A DNA stretch of 50,332 nucleotides from the NCBI GenBank assembly GCA_949293295.1, contig CASFCG010000016.1, positions 142,658 to 192,989 on the forward strand, given 5' to 3'. Origin of the DNA: an uncultured Cetobacterium sp. (GTDB lineage: Bacteria > Fusobacteriota > Fusobacteriia > Fusobacteriales > Fusobacteriaceae). Numbering within the stretch: the stretch's first letter is position 1; each line of letters starts with the position of its first letter. The notes below the pieces were generated by a model that saw only the letters and a list, made by a program, of their open reading frames with translations, made no database searches and was not told where the DNA came from. Made by a program: the position numbers and the translations under genes. Shown one piece after another: positions 8,281-16,580 of the stretch.

Positions 8281-9066
8281 TTATTTAAATTTTAAATCTA
8301 GCTCTCTTATATTTAAACCCAGCTTCTTTTCATTTGATAACTGTCCCTTAATTTTTTTTATAAATGTTCCCATTTCATCTGCACTTCCAACTATTCTATT
8401 AAAAATTGCTAAATACTCAGTTATCAAGGGATTATCTATATCATAAGGGTATCTCATTAGATGGTCAATCTCACTCCAAGCCTCCTCAAAAACAGTACGA
8501 ACCTGAATTTCAACAAGAACTTCTTCTTTTTTAGTTACTGGAACACCTATCAAATAATGAATAGACCTATATCCATGGTCTCTAACTATAATTTCACATC
8601 CCATTTCCTTGATGCTATTTTCTAACTCCATCATATTATAGTCGCCTCTTCTAATATTTATTTGTGGAGTTTCTTTTGTATCCCATAAATTTGTTATTTC
8701 ACAATGAATATCTTTCCAATCATCTTTAAACAGATGTAACACTCTTATACCTATTAAATCTGTTATTATCTCTTTATAATTTTCGACTGATATATTTTTT
8801 TCTGCGTACTTAGAACCCTTTCTAATTATTTTTTCAATTAAATGAGATGGTTTTTTTACTCTTCTTCTGACAGAATGGACACTTTTGCAATCAATAAGTT
8901 TTGATACTATATGCTCAGCTTCTTTTTCTAGTCCAGGAATTAGTTCTTTATAATCTTTATATATTTTCATAAGTTCATCCCATTTTAAGCCTGTTGAATT
9001 AAAATAATCCTCACTAATTGAAAACGTCTTAAAAAACTCTTCCCTATTTTCAATATTTTCAGTCAT
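8281..9066 (-). CDS. RelA/SpoT-domain small alarmone synthetase
   Basis: Predicted (p)ppGpp-type synthetase, transferring pyrophosphate from ATP to a guanine nucleotide. Motifs in order are RVKKPSHLIEKI (69-80), DLIGIR (103-108), GYRSIHY (165-171) and EIQVRT (186-191) followed by EAWSEIDH (195-202). There is no hydrolase HD, TGS or ACT domain, so it is a stand-alone synthetase. Its length of 261 residues, with about 60 residues before the core, exceeds the ~210 of RelQ/YjbM. It is the last gene of a unit with a SIR2-like protein and an acidic protein, 12 bases after the latter. The subfamily, and whether it is a toxic synthetase, cannot be told from sequence. Confidence 0.85.
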   Translation of the reverse strand: MTENIENREEFFKTFSISEDYFNSTGLKWDELMKIYKDYKELIPGLEKEAEHIVSKLIDCKSVHSVRRRVKKPSHLIEKIIRKGSKYAEKNISVENYKEIITDLIGIRVLHLFKDDWKDIHCEITNLWDTKETPQINIRRGDYNMMELENSIKEMGCEIIVRDHGYRSIHYLIGVPVTKKEEVLVEIQVRTVFEEAWSEIDHLMRYPYDIDNPLITEYLAIFNRIVGSADEMGTFIKKIKGQLSNEKKLGLNIRELDLKFK

Positions 9067-9078
9067 CTTTTCCTCGCT

Positions 9079-10392
9079 TTATTCATATAATTTTTCTAAA
9101 CTAATTCTACATGTTTTTCTGTATGCCTTTAGTTCCTTATCTTTGAACTCTTGTTCACTAAGTGGAGCTAAAATCTTTATTTTCTCTTTTATATTAAATT
9201 TATTTCCATCAATTACATGAACTCTTTCTATTGATAATCTATCTCCTACTTCAACATTTAATTTTTCTAATTTACCACTAAGATTAACCCAGCTATCAAA
9301 CTCTGTAGTTGTTTCAAGTAGATTCAAAAGTGCTAGTTTATAGAACGAATTTTGAAAATATATCAATTTTTCTTTTTTGTTAAAGCTTAGTTGTTCAATC
9401 TCTTTACTTAAAAGTTCAAATTTCATAATCTCAATTCTATTTTCAGTTGTTATTCCTCCTGATAGTCCCTCGTTAAAAAAGCTTAATTTTTCCCCATTAA
9501 AAATATTTTTAAGTAACTCTACATTGTTTTTAAACCTTATTAAGTTAATGTTTTCATATATCTTATAGTAATAATTCCTATTTATAACTGTGAAGCTCCA
9601 GTCCTCTTTTAAATCAATCTCTAGTCCTAATCGAAACTCCCTATTTTTTATCTCTATATAGTGTTCACTATTTAGTTTCAAAATCTTTACTTGAAGCCCT
9701 CTAATAATGTTATTTGCTATTTTTATATCGGTAACTCCAAAACTTTTCACTATTGTTTTGGTAATAATCTCCTTTAGTGTAGTCATCTCAATAGGAATTT
9801 TATCAAGCTTCAAAGAGCTATATCTAATTTCCAATGCTGTTTCTAATAAATCAAATCTTTCTTCTGAAAAATTTAACTCTCTATTCTTATTAATCTCTTC
9901 TGTCTTTAGATTTTCATCTTCTTTTTTTCTTAATGGTATTTCAATAATTTTACCTATCTCTGAGTTATTTATTTTATCATTCAAGAAAATATTTTCTTCC
10001 TTCGATTCTATTTGAGTTAAATCTGCACCAGATTTTTCCAAATCCACTTTTGGATGGAAAGTTTTATCACTGTTTATAGATTCAGAAGAAAAATGACTCT
10101 CATTTAAAGAGATAATTTCTTCAGTTTCATTCTCCTCCAACCCTTGTATATAAGCTTGTGCCTTTTCAGAATCAATAGAACCAGAAGAAGAAACATCATC
10201 AAAGAATAAATTAGAAGTTGTATCTTCTATATTTTCAGTATCACTGTAAGAAACTTTATTAAAAGAGATAATCTCCTCAGAGATATTCCTCTCTAATTCT
10301 TGTATATGAGTCTCTTCGTTGCAGTTAACAGAATCAGAAGAAAAATCTGAAGATATAAAGATAACAGAATTTGTATTATCAGATTTTTGCAT
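9079..10392 (-). CDS. Acidic protein of unknown function, probable -1 frame continuation of the SIR2-like ORF
   Basis: I do not recognise a family. Residues 1-150 are highly acidic and Ser-rich, with imperfect repeats built on blocks such as EEIISFNK and EEIISLNE, each following an IQxLE element. Residues 190-437 look like a folded mixed alpha/beta domain. The annotated ATG has a weak AAGGA site. The same frame stays open upstream for 83 further codons without ATG, GTG or TTG and with similar acidic composition, back to 10641 inside the preceding gene, exactly at an A7 run. So the ORF is either expressed by -1 frameshifting from that gene, started internally at 10392, or cut off by an indel. 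Confidence 0.6.
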   Translation of the reverse strand: MQKSDNTNSVIFISSDFSSDSVNCNEETHIQELERNISEEIISFNKVSYSDTENIEDTTSNLFFDDVSSSGSIDSEKAQAYIQGLEENETEEIISLNESHFSSESINSDKTFHPKVDLEKSGADLTQIESKEENIFLNDKINNSEIGKIIEIPLRKKEDENLKTEEINKNRELNFSEERFDLLETALEIRYSSLKLDKIPIEMTTLKEIITKTIVKSFGVTDIKIANNIIRGLQVKILKLNSEHYIEIKNREFRLGLEIDLKEDWSFTVINRNYYYKIYENINLIRFKNNVELLKNIFNGEKLSFFNEGLSGGITTENRIEIMKFELLSKEIEQLSFNKKEKLIYFQNSFYKLALLNLLETTTEFDSWVNLSGKLEKLNVEVGDRLSIERVHVIDGNKFNIKEKIKILAPLSEQEFKDKELKAYRKTCRISLEKLYE

Positions 10393-10622
10393 ATTAGAAA
10401 CATCCTTTTCAGATTTTAATTCATTGAAAAATCGTTCTTCGTCTGTTTTTTCAAGAGGTTGTAAACTTGTATCTCCTTGCTCTTGGTTTATTATTTCAGA
10501 TACATCAACAGTTGATTCTTTCTCTTCATTAAAAACATATTCAAATCTACTTTCTATTAACTCTTCGTTTGACTGTTCCTCGTCATATTTTATATCTTCC
10601 GAAATATTTTCTTGATTTGGAG

Positions 10623-11447
10623 TTACCGTATATACTTTTTTTCAATTATATTATTTTTAATTCCTTTCTCTATATCAAAATCAATAGATAAAAAGTTTTT
10701 CAATTCACTGTATAACTGTTCTTCAGAATAAGGTAAAAATTTTACACCTAACCCATTTAATCTTTCAATAGTTTTAGCTTTTAATACATTAGATATTGTT
10801 GTAGCATATATATTTTCTTTATTTTTAACCCCTTTTAAAATGAACTCTAATACTTCAATAAAATCAACATCATTTAAGTCTATATCCATTATCAAAGTTG
10901 GATAATTTTCTATTTCTTCCCTAACCTTGTCAAAGAACTTTTTGTGTATCTCTAGAAGTTTTAATTTTTTAAAGTCTTGAGTTGAAGCAAACATTAAATC
11001 GTATCTCGTTACATCACCCAAAAGTTTATATAATTTAATTTCAGAAATCTCATCAGGTATTTTTTCATCTGTTGGAACTATTTTTCTCACTTTAGATAGA
11101 TTAATTTTCTCCAAAGTTAAGTCATAATCAGTAGAAAAGATAGCATTTATCTTATCATTCTCAAGAAAATCATCCAAAATTTCTACATTAGTTGCATTTG
11201 TTTCATAAGCTCTCTTTATCTTTTTTTGTAAAGTACTTTTACTACCAACAAGCCCATCTAAATATAGTTGAGCTGTTTGAAATAAAGAATTCTCATCCTT
11301 TACATATCCTCGAATACTTTCTTTCATATCTTTAGTTAAAACTCTAGATAAATCTCGTTTTGATGGATATTCTAACACTCTAGTCAAAAAACTTCCCAAA
11401 AATATATTAATTTTACTGTTATCTTGTAACATTTTAAAAAAGCTCAT
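10623..11447 (-). CDS. SIR2-like (SIR2_2) domain protein, apparently degenerate
   Basis: The pattern matches prokaryotic SIR2-like NAD-binding domains: INIFLGSFLTRVLEYPSKRD near the N terminus aligns with the glycine-rich GAGxS region, FSTDYDLTLEKI (about 105-116) with TTNYDxxLE, and KLLGDVTR (about 140-147) with the KLHGD catalytic region. A late TLIMDIDLNDVDF resembles the TLFIGYSxxDxDF closing motif. The usual Asn is Asp and the catalytic His is Leu, so NAD cleavage is doubtful. The stop lies 3 codons after an in-phase A AAA AAG heptamer, where the -1 frame opens into the next ORF. The assignment rests on motif order only. Confidence 0.55.
   Translation of the reverse strand: MSFFKMLQDNSKINIFLGSFLTRVLEYPSKRDLSRVLTKDMKESIRGYVKDENSLFQTAQLYLDGLVGSKSTLQKKIKRAYETNATNVEILDDFLENDKINAIFSTDYDLTLEKINLSKVRKIVPTDEKIPDEISEIKLYKLLGDVTRYDLMFASTQDFKKLKLLEIHKKFFDKVREEIENYPTLIMDIDLNDVDFIEVLEFILKGVKNKENIYATTISNVLKAKTIERLNGLGVKFLPYSEEQLYSELKNFLSIDFDIEKGIKNNIIEKKYIR
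10635..10641 (-). other. Candidate -1 programmed frameshift site (A AAA AAG)
   Basis: In the reading frame of the SIR2-like ORF the codons are GAA AAA AAG, so the heptamer A AAA AAG is in the phase required for -1 slippage, as in E. coli dnaX. Slippage would continue with GTA TAT ACG into a frame open for 518 residues, giving a protein of about 789 residues. AAAGGA lies about 19 bases upstream, farther than the dnaX stimulator, and no strong downstream hairpin is visible. Confidence 0.5.
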
Positions 11448-11496
11448 TTTAAATTTTACACCTCTCTTTCAATGAATTTAAGAAATCTCAGTCATG

Positions 11497-11525
11497 ATTA
11501 TAGCTTATTTTCCATTAATACTCAA
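11497..11525 (-). promoter_or_regulatory. Promoter of the SIR2-like/acidic/synthetase unit
   Basis: TTGAGT (11520-11525) and TATAAT (11497-11502) are 17 bases apart on the minus strand, about 50 bases before the SIR2-like start codon. Confidence 0.65.
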
Positions 11526-11635
11526 GTTATTTAATTAAATTTTTCAGTATTTTTTCTAGTTCAATTAATTTTCTATATTTTATAATCCTAGTATTTCCAT
11601 TATTTCTTTATTGTCTATCTCTATTCAAATTATTT

Positions 11636-11664
11636 AAAAAAACTACCAACTAAACGTTGGTAGT
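11636..11664 (-). terminator. Terminator of the OmpA-like gene
   Basis: A 9-bp perfect stem (11642-11650 with 11656-11664) with a 5-nt loop and a U run lies directly after the ompA-like stop. Confidence 0.85.
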
Positions 11665-11674
11665 CATGTTATAT

Positions 11675-13375
11675 TTATTCAAATATTCTCAATTCAACTC
11701 TTCTGTTTTTAGCTCTTCCTTCTCTTGTAGCATTAGTAGCGATTGGCTCTGACTCTCCAACTCCATCACTTTCAATCGTTACTTTAAATCCTTTTTCATC
11801 AGCCTCTAACAGAGTCATTAAATAATCTGCCACCGCTTTCGCTCTTCTTTTTGATAATTTTAAGTTATAAGAATCTGAACCAGTACTATCTGTGTGTCCA
11901 ACTACGTTTACAAGAATATTATTTTCTCTTTCATTAATTTCTGCTGCTACTTCCTCTATTTTTTCTCTATCTAGTTTTGTTAAAACAGCTTTATCACTAG
12001 CAAAATTTAAATTAAGTGTGTATCTTTTTACTTCCTCAACTGGGATTGACTCTGGTTCTGGAATTGGTTCAACCTCTATAATTGGTTCAGGTTCAGGGAT
12101 AACCTCTTTTTGAGGAATGATATCTGTATATGTTGCAAACTTATACCCTACTCCAACTAAGAAGTTATAGTTTGTATATCCGTCTTTTCCAAGTTCAAGA
12201 CCTGTTTTAAAGTTATAAATCATTCCACCAGATTGTTCTATCTCCAAATTATACGATATTCTTCCAGTAAACTCAGGAGTTTTTGTAGCTCTTATACTAA
12301 ATGGTGTTCCAACTCCACCATTATCTGCCATCATATAACCTGTTAAATTTTTATCTCTATCTCCAGTTATTGCTACACCTTCTAAAGATATAGTATTACT
12401 TACTTTTCCATCAGCATTTGAGTTTTCAAATATGAAATCAATTCCCGCTTTCGTATCAAACATATTAATTTTTTGTTTGTCTATTTTCATTAGCAGATTG
12501 TCTTTTATAACTCCATCCTCTTTTATGCTATCTTGGTTTACCCCATAGTAACTTCCTCTAACTTTTGGTTCTAATCTAAAACTATTTCCGAAAGGAATAG
12601 CATATCTAGCTTCTAAGAAACCATTATAAGATGAGATATTGTAACTATTAGAGTTTGACTCAAGTTTTTGAAGGTTATTGGCAATAACTCTGTTGACTTT
12701 AAGATGAGAAAACTGATATCCTCCACCTGCCATTAATTTAAAATTTCCAAATCTTGTTCTTCCAAAAAGTCCGACATATCCACTATTAGCACTACCTTTA
12801 GAATCTCCAGTAAAGGATATATCTTGGTCATTACCTCCAAGTGCTAATCCCAAAGATGTATCATTTGTTAAACCGTATTCTAAACTAATTATTCCAGCTG
12901 CTGCACTGGACTTAGTTTTAAAGTTTCTATCTCCTGTCCCACCTAAGCTTGTTAAAGAGAATTTATCCTCCTGTTTTACATTTGGATATGCTAGTCTAAA
13001 CTGAATAGACATATCGTATTTTTTTGGTAGTATAGTTAAATAAGTCAAGTTGTCTTCAAAAAATCTTAGGTTTTCTCTTGCTAACTTTAGAGAATAAGAG
13101 TATGGACTATTTGCATATATTTGGTCAAGTAACAAAACTCTTTCCTCTGTATTAAACAGTTCATTATGAATTACCGAATTCTTCCCAGCTGTATTAATTG
13201 AGTTCAAAATTTCATTTAGATTTTCAGTTGATGTAGACCTAACAGCTTTTGGCTGAAGTTCGCCATACTGTAAGTTTGTATCTTGATTTGTAATTGTGTT
13301 ACCGAAAGAAATTTTTCCAACAAAAAGAGACATCAATACTATAAAGCACTTTTTGTTGATATATTTTTTATTCAT
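11675..13375 (-). CDS. Outer-membrane beta-barrel protein with C-terminal OmpA domain
   Basis: A cell-envelope protein that probably links the outer membrane to peptidoglycan. The N terminus is a signal peptide (MNKKYINKKCFIVLMSLFV, cleavage probably after SFG). Residues ~110-410 alternate polar and aromatic/hydrophobic stretches with many Gly-rich turns, resembling an autotransporter-type barrel. A Pro/Glu linker of repeated PEPEPI/EPIPEPE units (about 418-445) leads to the OmpA peptidoglycan-binding domain, with NFASDKAVLT, VVGHTDSTGSD and RAKNRRVELRI. The length of 566 residues exceeds classical OmpA. It is monocistronic. Confidence 0.85.
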   Translation of the reverse strand: MNKKYINKKCFIVLMSLFVGKISFGNTITNQDTNLQYGELQPKAVRSTSTENLNEILNSINTAGKNSVIHNELFNTEERVLLLDQIYANSPYSYSLKLARENLRFFEDNLTYLTILPKKYDMSIQFRLAYPNVKQEDKFSLTSLGGTGDRNFKTKSSAAAGIISLEYGLTNDTSLGLALGGNDQDISFTGDSKGSANSGYVGLFGRTRFGNFKLMAGGGYQFSHLKVNRVIANNLQKLESNSNSYNISSYNGFLEARYAIPFGNSFRLEPKVRGSYYGVNQDSIKEDGVIKDNLLMKIDKQKINMFDTKAGIDFIFENSNADGKVSNTISLEGVAITGDRDKNLTGYMMADNGGVGTPFSIRATKTPEFTGRISYNLEIEQSGGMIYNFKTGLELGKDGYTNYNFLVGVGYKFATYTDIIPQKEVIPEPEPIIEVEPIPEPESIPVEEVKRYTLNLNFASDKAVLTKLDREKIEEVAAEINERENNILVNVVGHTDSTGSDSYNLKLSKRRAKAVADYLMTLLEADEKGFKVTIESDGVGESEPIATNATREGRAKNRRVELRIFE

Positions 13376-13488
13376 AATCTCTCCTCTTCCCCTAGTACAT
13401 ATAAATATAATTCAATCTGACCATAAATTTTCACGAGTCGTTCATTTAAGTCTAGCACATATACTTTCTATTCATTTTCCTTAAAAGG

Positions 13489-13539
13489 AAAAATAAAACC
13501 ACAAAATACCCATTCATTACAGATATGGCTATTTTGTGG
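13489..13539 (-). terminator. Terminator of the bat operon
   Basis: A 10-bp stem (13499-13508 with 13530-13539), extended by a CC/GG pair past one mismatch, is followed by TTTTATTTTT on the minus strand after batD. Confidence 0.8.
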
Positions 13540-13548
13540 ATAATTTTA

Positions 13549-14916
13549 CTATTTAACTCTTTTTTTTCTTAAAGTAAATATTATAATAATTAATTCTATT
13601 AATGCCAAAATACCTATCATTCCAAATGCTAATTTATATGGATTTTTAATTTTGCTTTTCTGTGCTTTTAAAAATTCAACATTTATACTCTCTTTAATAT
13701 TTTTTGATATTTTTTCCTCTTTTTTTATCTCTGGAGTTTTAGCTTTGGTCTCTTCTTTTTTGGTTTGAGTTATTGATTGTTCTGTAGTAGTTCCTTTTCC
13801 GTTAACTTTTATCTCTTTTGCTTGAATTGTTAATGTCTCATATTTTCCAGTTTTAGTGTTAAAATATGGAACTGTTATTTTAGGCGTTTTCAATATTCCG
13901 CTTTTCTTAGGAATAAAGGCAATTTCAAACTCCTTTTCATTGTAGTATTTTTTATCCCGTATCTCTTCCTTATAATCTTTCAAATTTTGGAATATATTGA
14001 AATCATTGTTCCCATCTATTTCTAAACTATCTAGTAACTCCAGATTACCTTCTCCATAAAAAGTTAAGTTTAAAGTTATTGCCTCTCCAACTTTTCCAGT
14101 AGTCTTACTCCACTTTTCATTCACAGCAACATCCCCTACAATTCCCTTAAAATTTGCAGGTTTATTTGGTGGTAAAGGTTTTATGTCTAACATAATTTTT
14201 TTTCTAGGAATATTCACTAATCTATTAGAGAAATAGTCTATTCCCTCCTCTTCAACTCTAACTTCACTAGATAATATTTGTTTTTTTCCACTCGAGTTCG
14301 GTTGTAAAATCCCTTTAAAAAGCTCTAATTCTAGTGCCTTTTTTCCATTATATTCTATTATTTTTTGAGAATAATTATTTCTTTGATAATTAGTCAAATC
14401 TTTCACTGAAAACTCATTAAACTCTGGTAGTTTTAGTTGGGAAAAAGAGTTTAATCTGACAAAACTTAAAAAACTTTCTTCATATGGAATTTTCTCTCCA
14501 AAATAAAAACTCTTTCTCTTTAGATTCTCATTGAAAAAATATTTATTTTTTAAATCTTGAGCTAGTTGTTTATTTTCTCCTACAATTATTTCTAACCCTT
14601 TTTTCACACCATTTGGAGCAATAAGTCTCAAAGTAAATTTTCCCTCTTTTTTAGCTTGTAAACTGTAAGTATCCGCTTTCAATGCTGTTACATTCCCATT
14701 TATATAGTTGTAACTATTTTTGCTTCCTTTGGAGATAACTTCAAAATTTTCAAGCCCTTCTATCTCATATTTTTCCTTATTTTGGTTGAGAAATTCAACT
14801 CCAATCAAAAATGTATCGTATATTTTTGGAGTAGTTGTCGATGCTCTAAATGTTACCTCTGAAAAACTTACTGTATAAAGTAGTATCATAAAAAAAACTA
14901 TTCCTATTTTCTTCAT
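13549..14916 (-). CDS. batD: BatD-like membrane protein
   Basis: Last gene of the Bat (Bacteroides aerotolerance-type) operon, thought to act in envelope stress tolerance with MoxR and the von Willebrand A proteins. It starts with a signal peptide (MKKIGIVFFMILLYTVSFS), then long beta-rich oxygen-tolerance-type repeats, a Lys/Glu/Thr-rich spacer near residue 395, and a C-terminal membrane helix (about 428-448) ending in RKKRVK. The frame is open 16 codons further upstream into batC, but the ATG at 14916 has a GAGGGTG site and starts a proper signal peptide. The family call comes from position and topology. Confidence 0.75.
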   Translation of the reverse strand: MKKIGIVFFMILLYTVSFSEVTFRASTTTPKIYDTFLIGVEFLNQNKEKYEIEGLENFEVISKGSKNSYNYINGNVTALKADTYSLQAKKEGKFTLRLIAPNGVKKGLEIIVGENKQLAQDLKNKYFFNENLKRKSFYFGEKIPYEESFLSFVRLNSFSQLKLPEFNEFSVKDLTNYQRNNYSQKIIEYNGKKALELELFKGILQPNSSGKKQILSSEVRVEEEGIDYFSNRLVNIPRKKIMLDIKPLPPNKPANFKGIVGDVAVNEKWSKTTGKVGEAITLNLTFYGEGNLELLDSLEIDGNNDFNIFQNLKDYKEEIRDKKYYNEKEFEIAFIPKKSGILKTPKITVPYFNTKTGKYETLTIQAKEIKVNGKGTTTEQSITQTKKEETKAKTPEIKKEEKISKNIKESINVEFLKAQKSKIKNPYKLAFGMIGILALIELIIIIFTLRKKRVK

Positions 14917-14932
14917 ATTACACCCTCGCTTA

Positions 14933-15607
14933 CTACCATTCATTTTCACTCTCTTTATTTTCACTAGTGTTCATAACCTTTTCATTATTTTTAAACGCTT
15001 GTCTTTCATTTCCTTCTAATCTAGTTAAAACAGCCTCTAACTCCTCCCGTTTTTGGTCTTTCTCTCCTTGTTTTATATCCTGTTGAGATGTAGAATGAGA
15101 TTGTTGATTTTGACTGTTTTTATTTTGATTATCCTGTTTATTCTTATCTTGTTGTTGCTTTTTCTGTTGCTCGTTATTCTTGTCTTGATTGTTCTCATTA
15201 TTTTGACTATTGTTCTTTTTATTTTCTTGATTCTGTTGATTTTTATTTTGATTATTTTTATCTTGTTGGTTATTATTTTGATTATTGTTTTTATCATTTT
15301 TATTATTATTTTGTTTATTCTTTTGTTGATTTTGTTTGTCATCTTGATTTTGCTGATTTTGTTGTTGTTCTAACATTTTTTTCACTATTTCGTAGTTTTT
15401 CTTAATATTTATATCACTATTCTCATCCATTGCTTTTTCATAACTATTTAAAGCTTCTTTTAGGTTTTGTTTTTTTACAAGTTCATTTCCAGCTAAAAAC
15501 TCAAGATAGGAGCTACTTTCTTTTTCTATCATATAAGATTTTAATTGAAAAATAGCAAAAATAAAAAGTAAAACTGCCAAAATAAATATAGATATTTTTT
15601 TTATCAT
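14933..15607 (-). CDS. batC: BatC-like membrane protein with Gln/Asn/Lys low-complexity tail
   Basis: One N-terminal membrane helix (about 4-20) is followed by a single TPR-like helical pair (about 35-70) and then about 100 residues made almost only of Q, N, K, D and E, such as QQNQQNQDDKQNQQKNKQ. A charged helical end (EELEAVLTRLEGNERQAF) follows. The DNA of the tail is a degenerate AAT/CAA/AAA repeat. BatC/BatE TPR proteins occupy this operon position in other bacteria. It starts immediately after the batB stop (TAG then ATG). Its low-complexity tail is unusual and may vary in length between strains. Confidence 0.7.
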   Translation of the reverse strand: MIKKISIFILAVLLFIFAIFQLKSYMIEKESSSYLEFLAGNELVKKQNLKEALNSYEKAMDENSDINIKKNYEIVKKMLEQQQNQQNQDDKQNQQKNKQNNNKNDKNNNQNNNQQDKNNQNKNQQNQENKKNNSQNNENNQDKNNEQQKKQQQDKNKQDNQNKNSQNQQSHSTSQQDIKQGEKDQKREELEAVLTRLEGNERQAFKNNEKVMNTSENKESENEW

Positions 15608-16567
15608 CTATATCACATCCTGTCTTTTCTTAGCTCTCAAAAAATATCCTAGTAGGATAAAGAAAAGCCCGATTGCTAATGGAATTTGATAATATCTTTC
15701 ATATTGCTTATGACTTTCTTCTCTTTGTGTTACTTTTGAAATAACATCCAAATCTTGTAATAATTTTTTGTATTCATTTGAAGATAAATTATTAAGTTGA
15801 TAATATTTACCTTTGCTCTCTTTTGAAAGCTCTTTTAAAAAACTATCGTTAAGTTTTGAGATAACAACATTTCCAGTTTTATCTTTCACAAATCCACTTT
15901 TTAGAGATATAACGCTTCCCTCTTGTGTACCTACTCCAAAAATATACGTGTGAATATTGTTTCTTTTTACAAACTCAATTATCTCCTCTTTTCTATCTCC
16001 ACCATCAGAAAAAATAATAACATTTCTATTTTTAGTTTCTGATTTTTTAAAAGAGTTATTTGCTAATCTTAAAGCTTCTAATAGCTGTGTTCCTCCACCG
16101 GAGATAAGCTCACTATCAATCGCATCGATATAGTTAAAAGCCATAAAATAGTCATCTGTCAGGGGCATTTGAACATATGCAGAATCTGAAAATGGAATGA
16201 TTCCTACTCTATCCCCTTTTAAACTTTCTAATATCTTTTTTAACTCTTTTTTACTTGCTTCTAATCTATTTGGATAGACATCTTGTGCCAACATAGACCT
16301 TGATATATCCATTAAAACATATATATCATTTCCTTTTACTTCAACATTTTCCTCCTCTTTCAATTTTTGTGGAGAAAGAAAAGCGATAAAAACTAAAATA
16401 ATTCCTATAGTTATCAATAAAAGTTTTATACCAGAGAATAACCAATCTTTCTTCCAGCCTATTCTTTCTAAAATATCCTCTCTTTTTCTAATTCCTAATA
16501 TCAACACCAGAATAGTTAAAAGAGGGACAAATATTAATTTAAAATCATTTATATTTCCAAACTCCAT
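15608..16567 (-). CDS. batB: BatB-like von Willebrand factor A protein
   Basis: Membrane-anchored VWA protein. Two N-terminal helices (about 10-27 and 42-65) precede a VWA domain with the metal-binding MIDAS motif DISRS (D87, S89, S91), a TPLTDD-like threonine loop (MPLTDDYF) and FSDGGD. A C-terminal helix (about 296-314) closes it. I chose the ATG at 16567, with AGGAGAGGAG just upstream, in place of a more distal start inside batA. VWA proteins usually form metal-dependent protein contacts, here probably with BatA and BatD. Confidence 0.85.
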   Translation of the reverse strand: MEFGNINDFKLIFVPLLTILVLILGIRKREDILERIGWKKDWLFSGIKLLLITIGIILVFIAFLSPQKLKEEENVEVKGNDIYVLMDISRSMLAQDVYPNRLEASKKELKKILESLKGDRVGIIPFSDSAYVQMPLTDDYFMAFNYIDAIDSELISGGGTQLLEALRLANNSFKKSETKNRNVIIFSDGGDRKEEIIEFVKRNNIHTYIFGVGTQEGSVISLKSGFVKDKTGNVVISKLNDSFLKELSKESKGKYYQLNNLSSNEYKKLLQDLDVISKVTQREESHKQYERYYQIPLAIGLFFILLGYFLRAKKRQDVI

Positions 16568-16580
16568 TTTATCTCCTCTC

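Noticed and set aside
15053-15373. Long open frames on both strands opposite batC
   Set aside because: They only reflect the repetitive AAT/CAA composition of the batC tail; their products are poly-Ile/Leu or Lys/Ile runs with no start signals.
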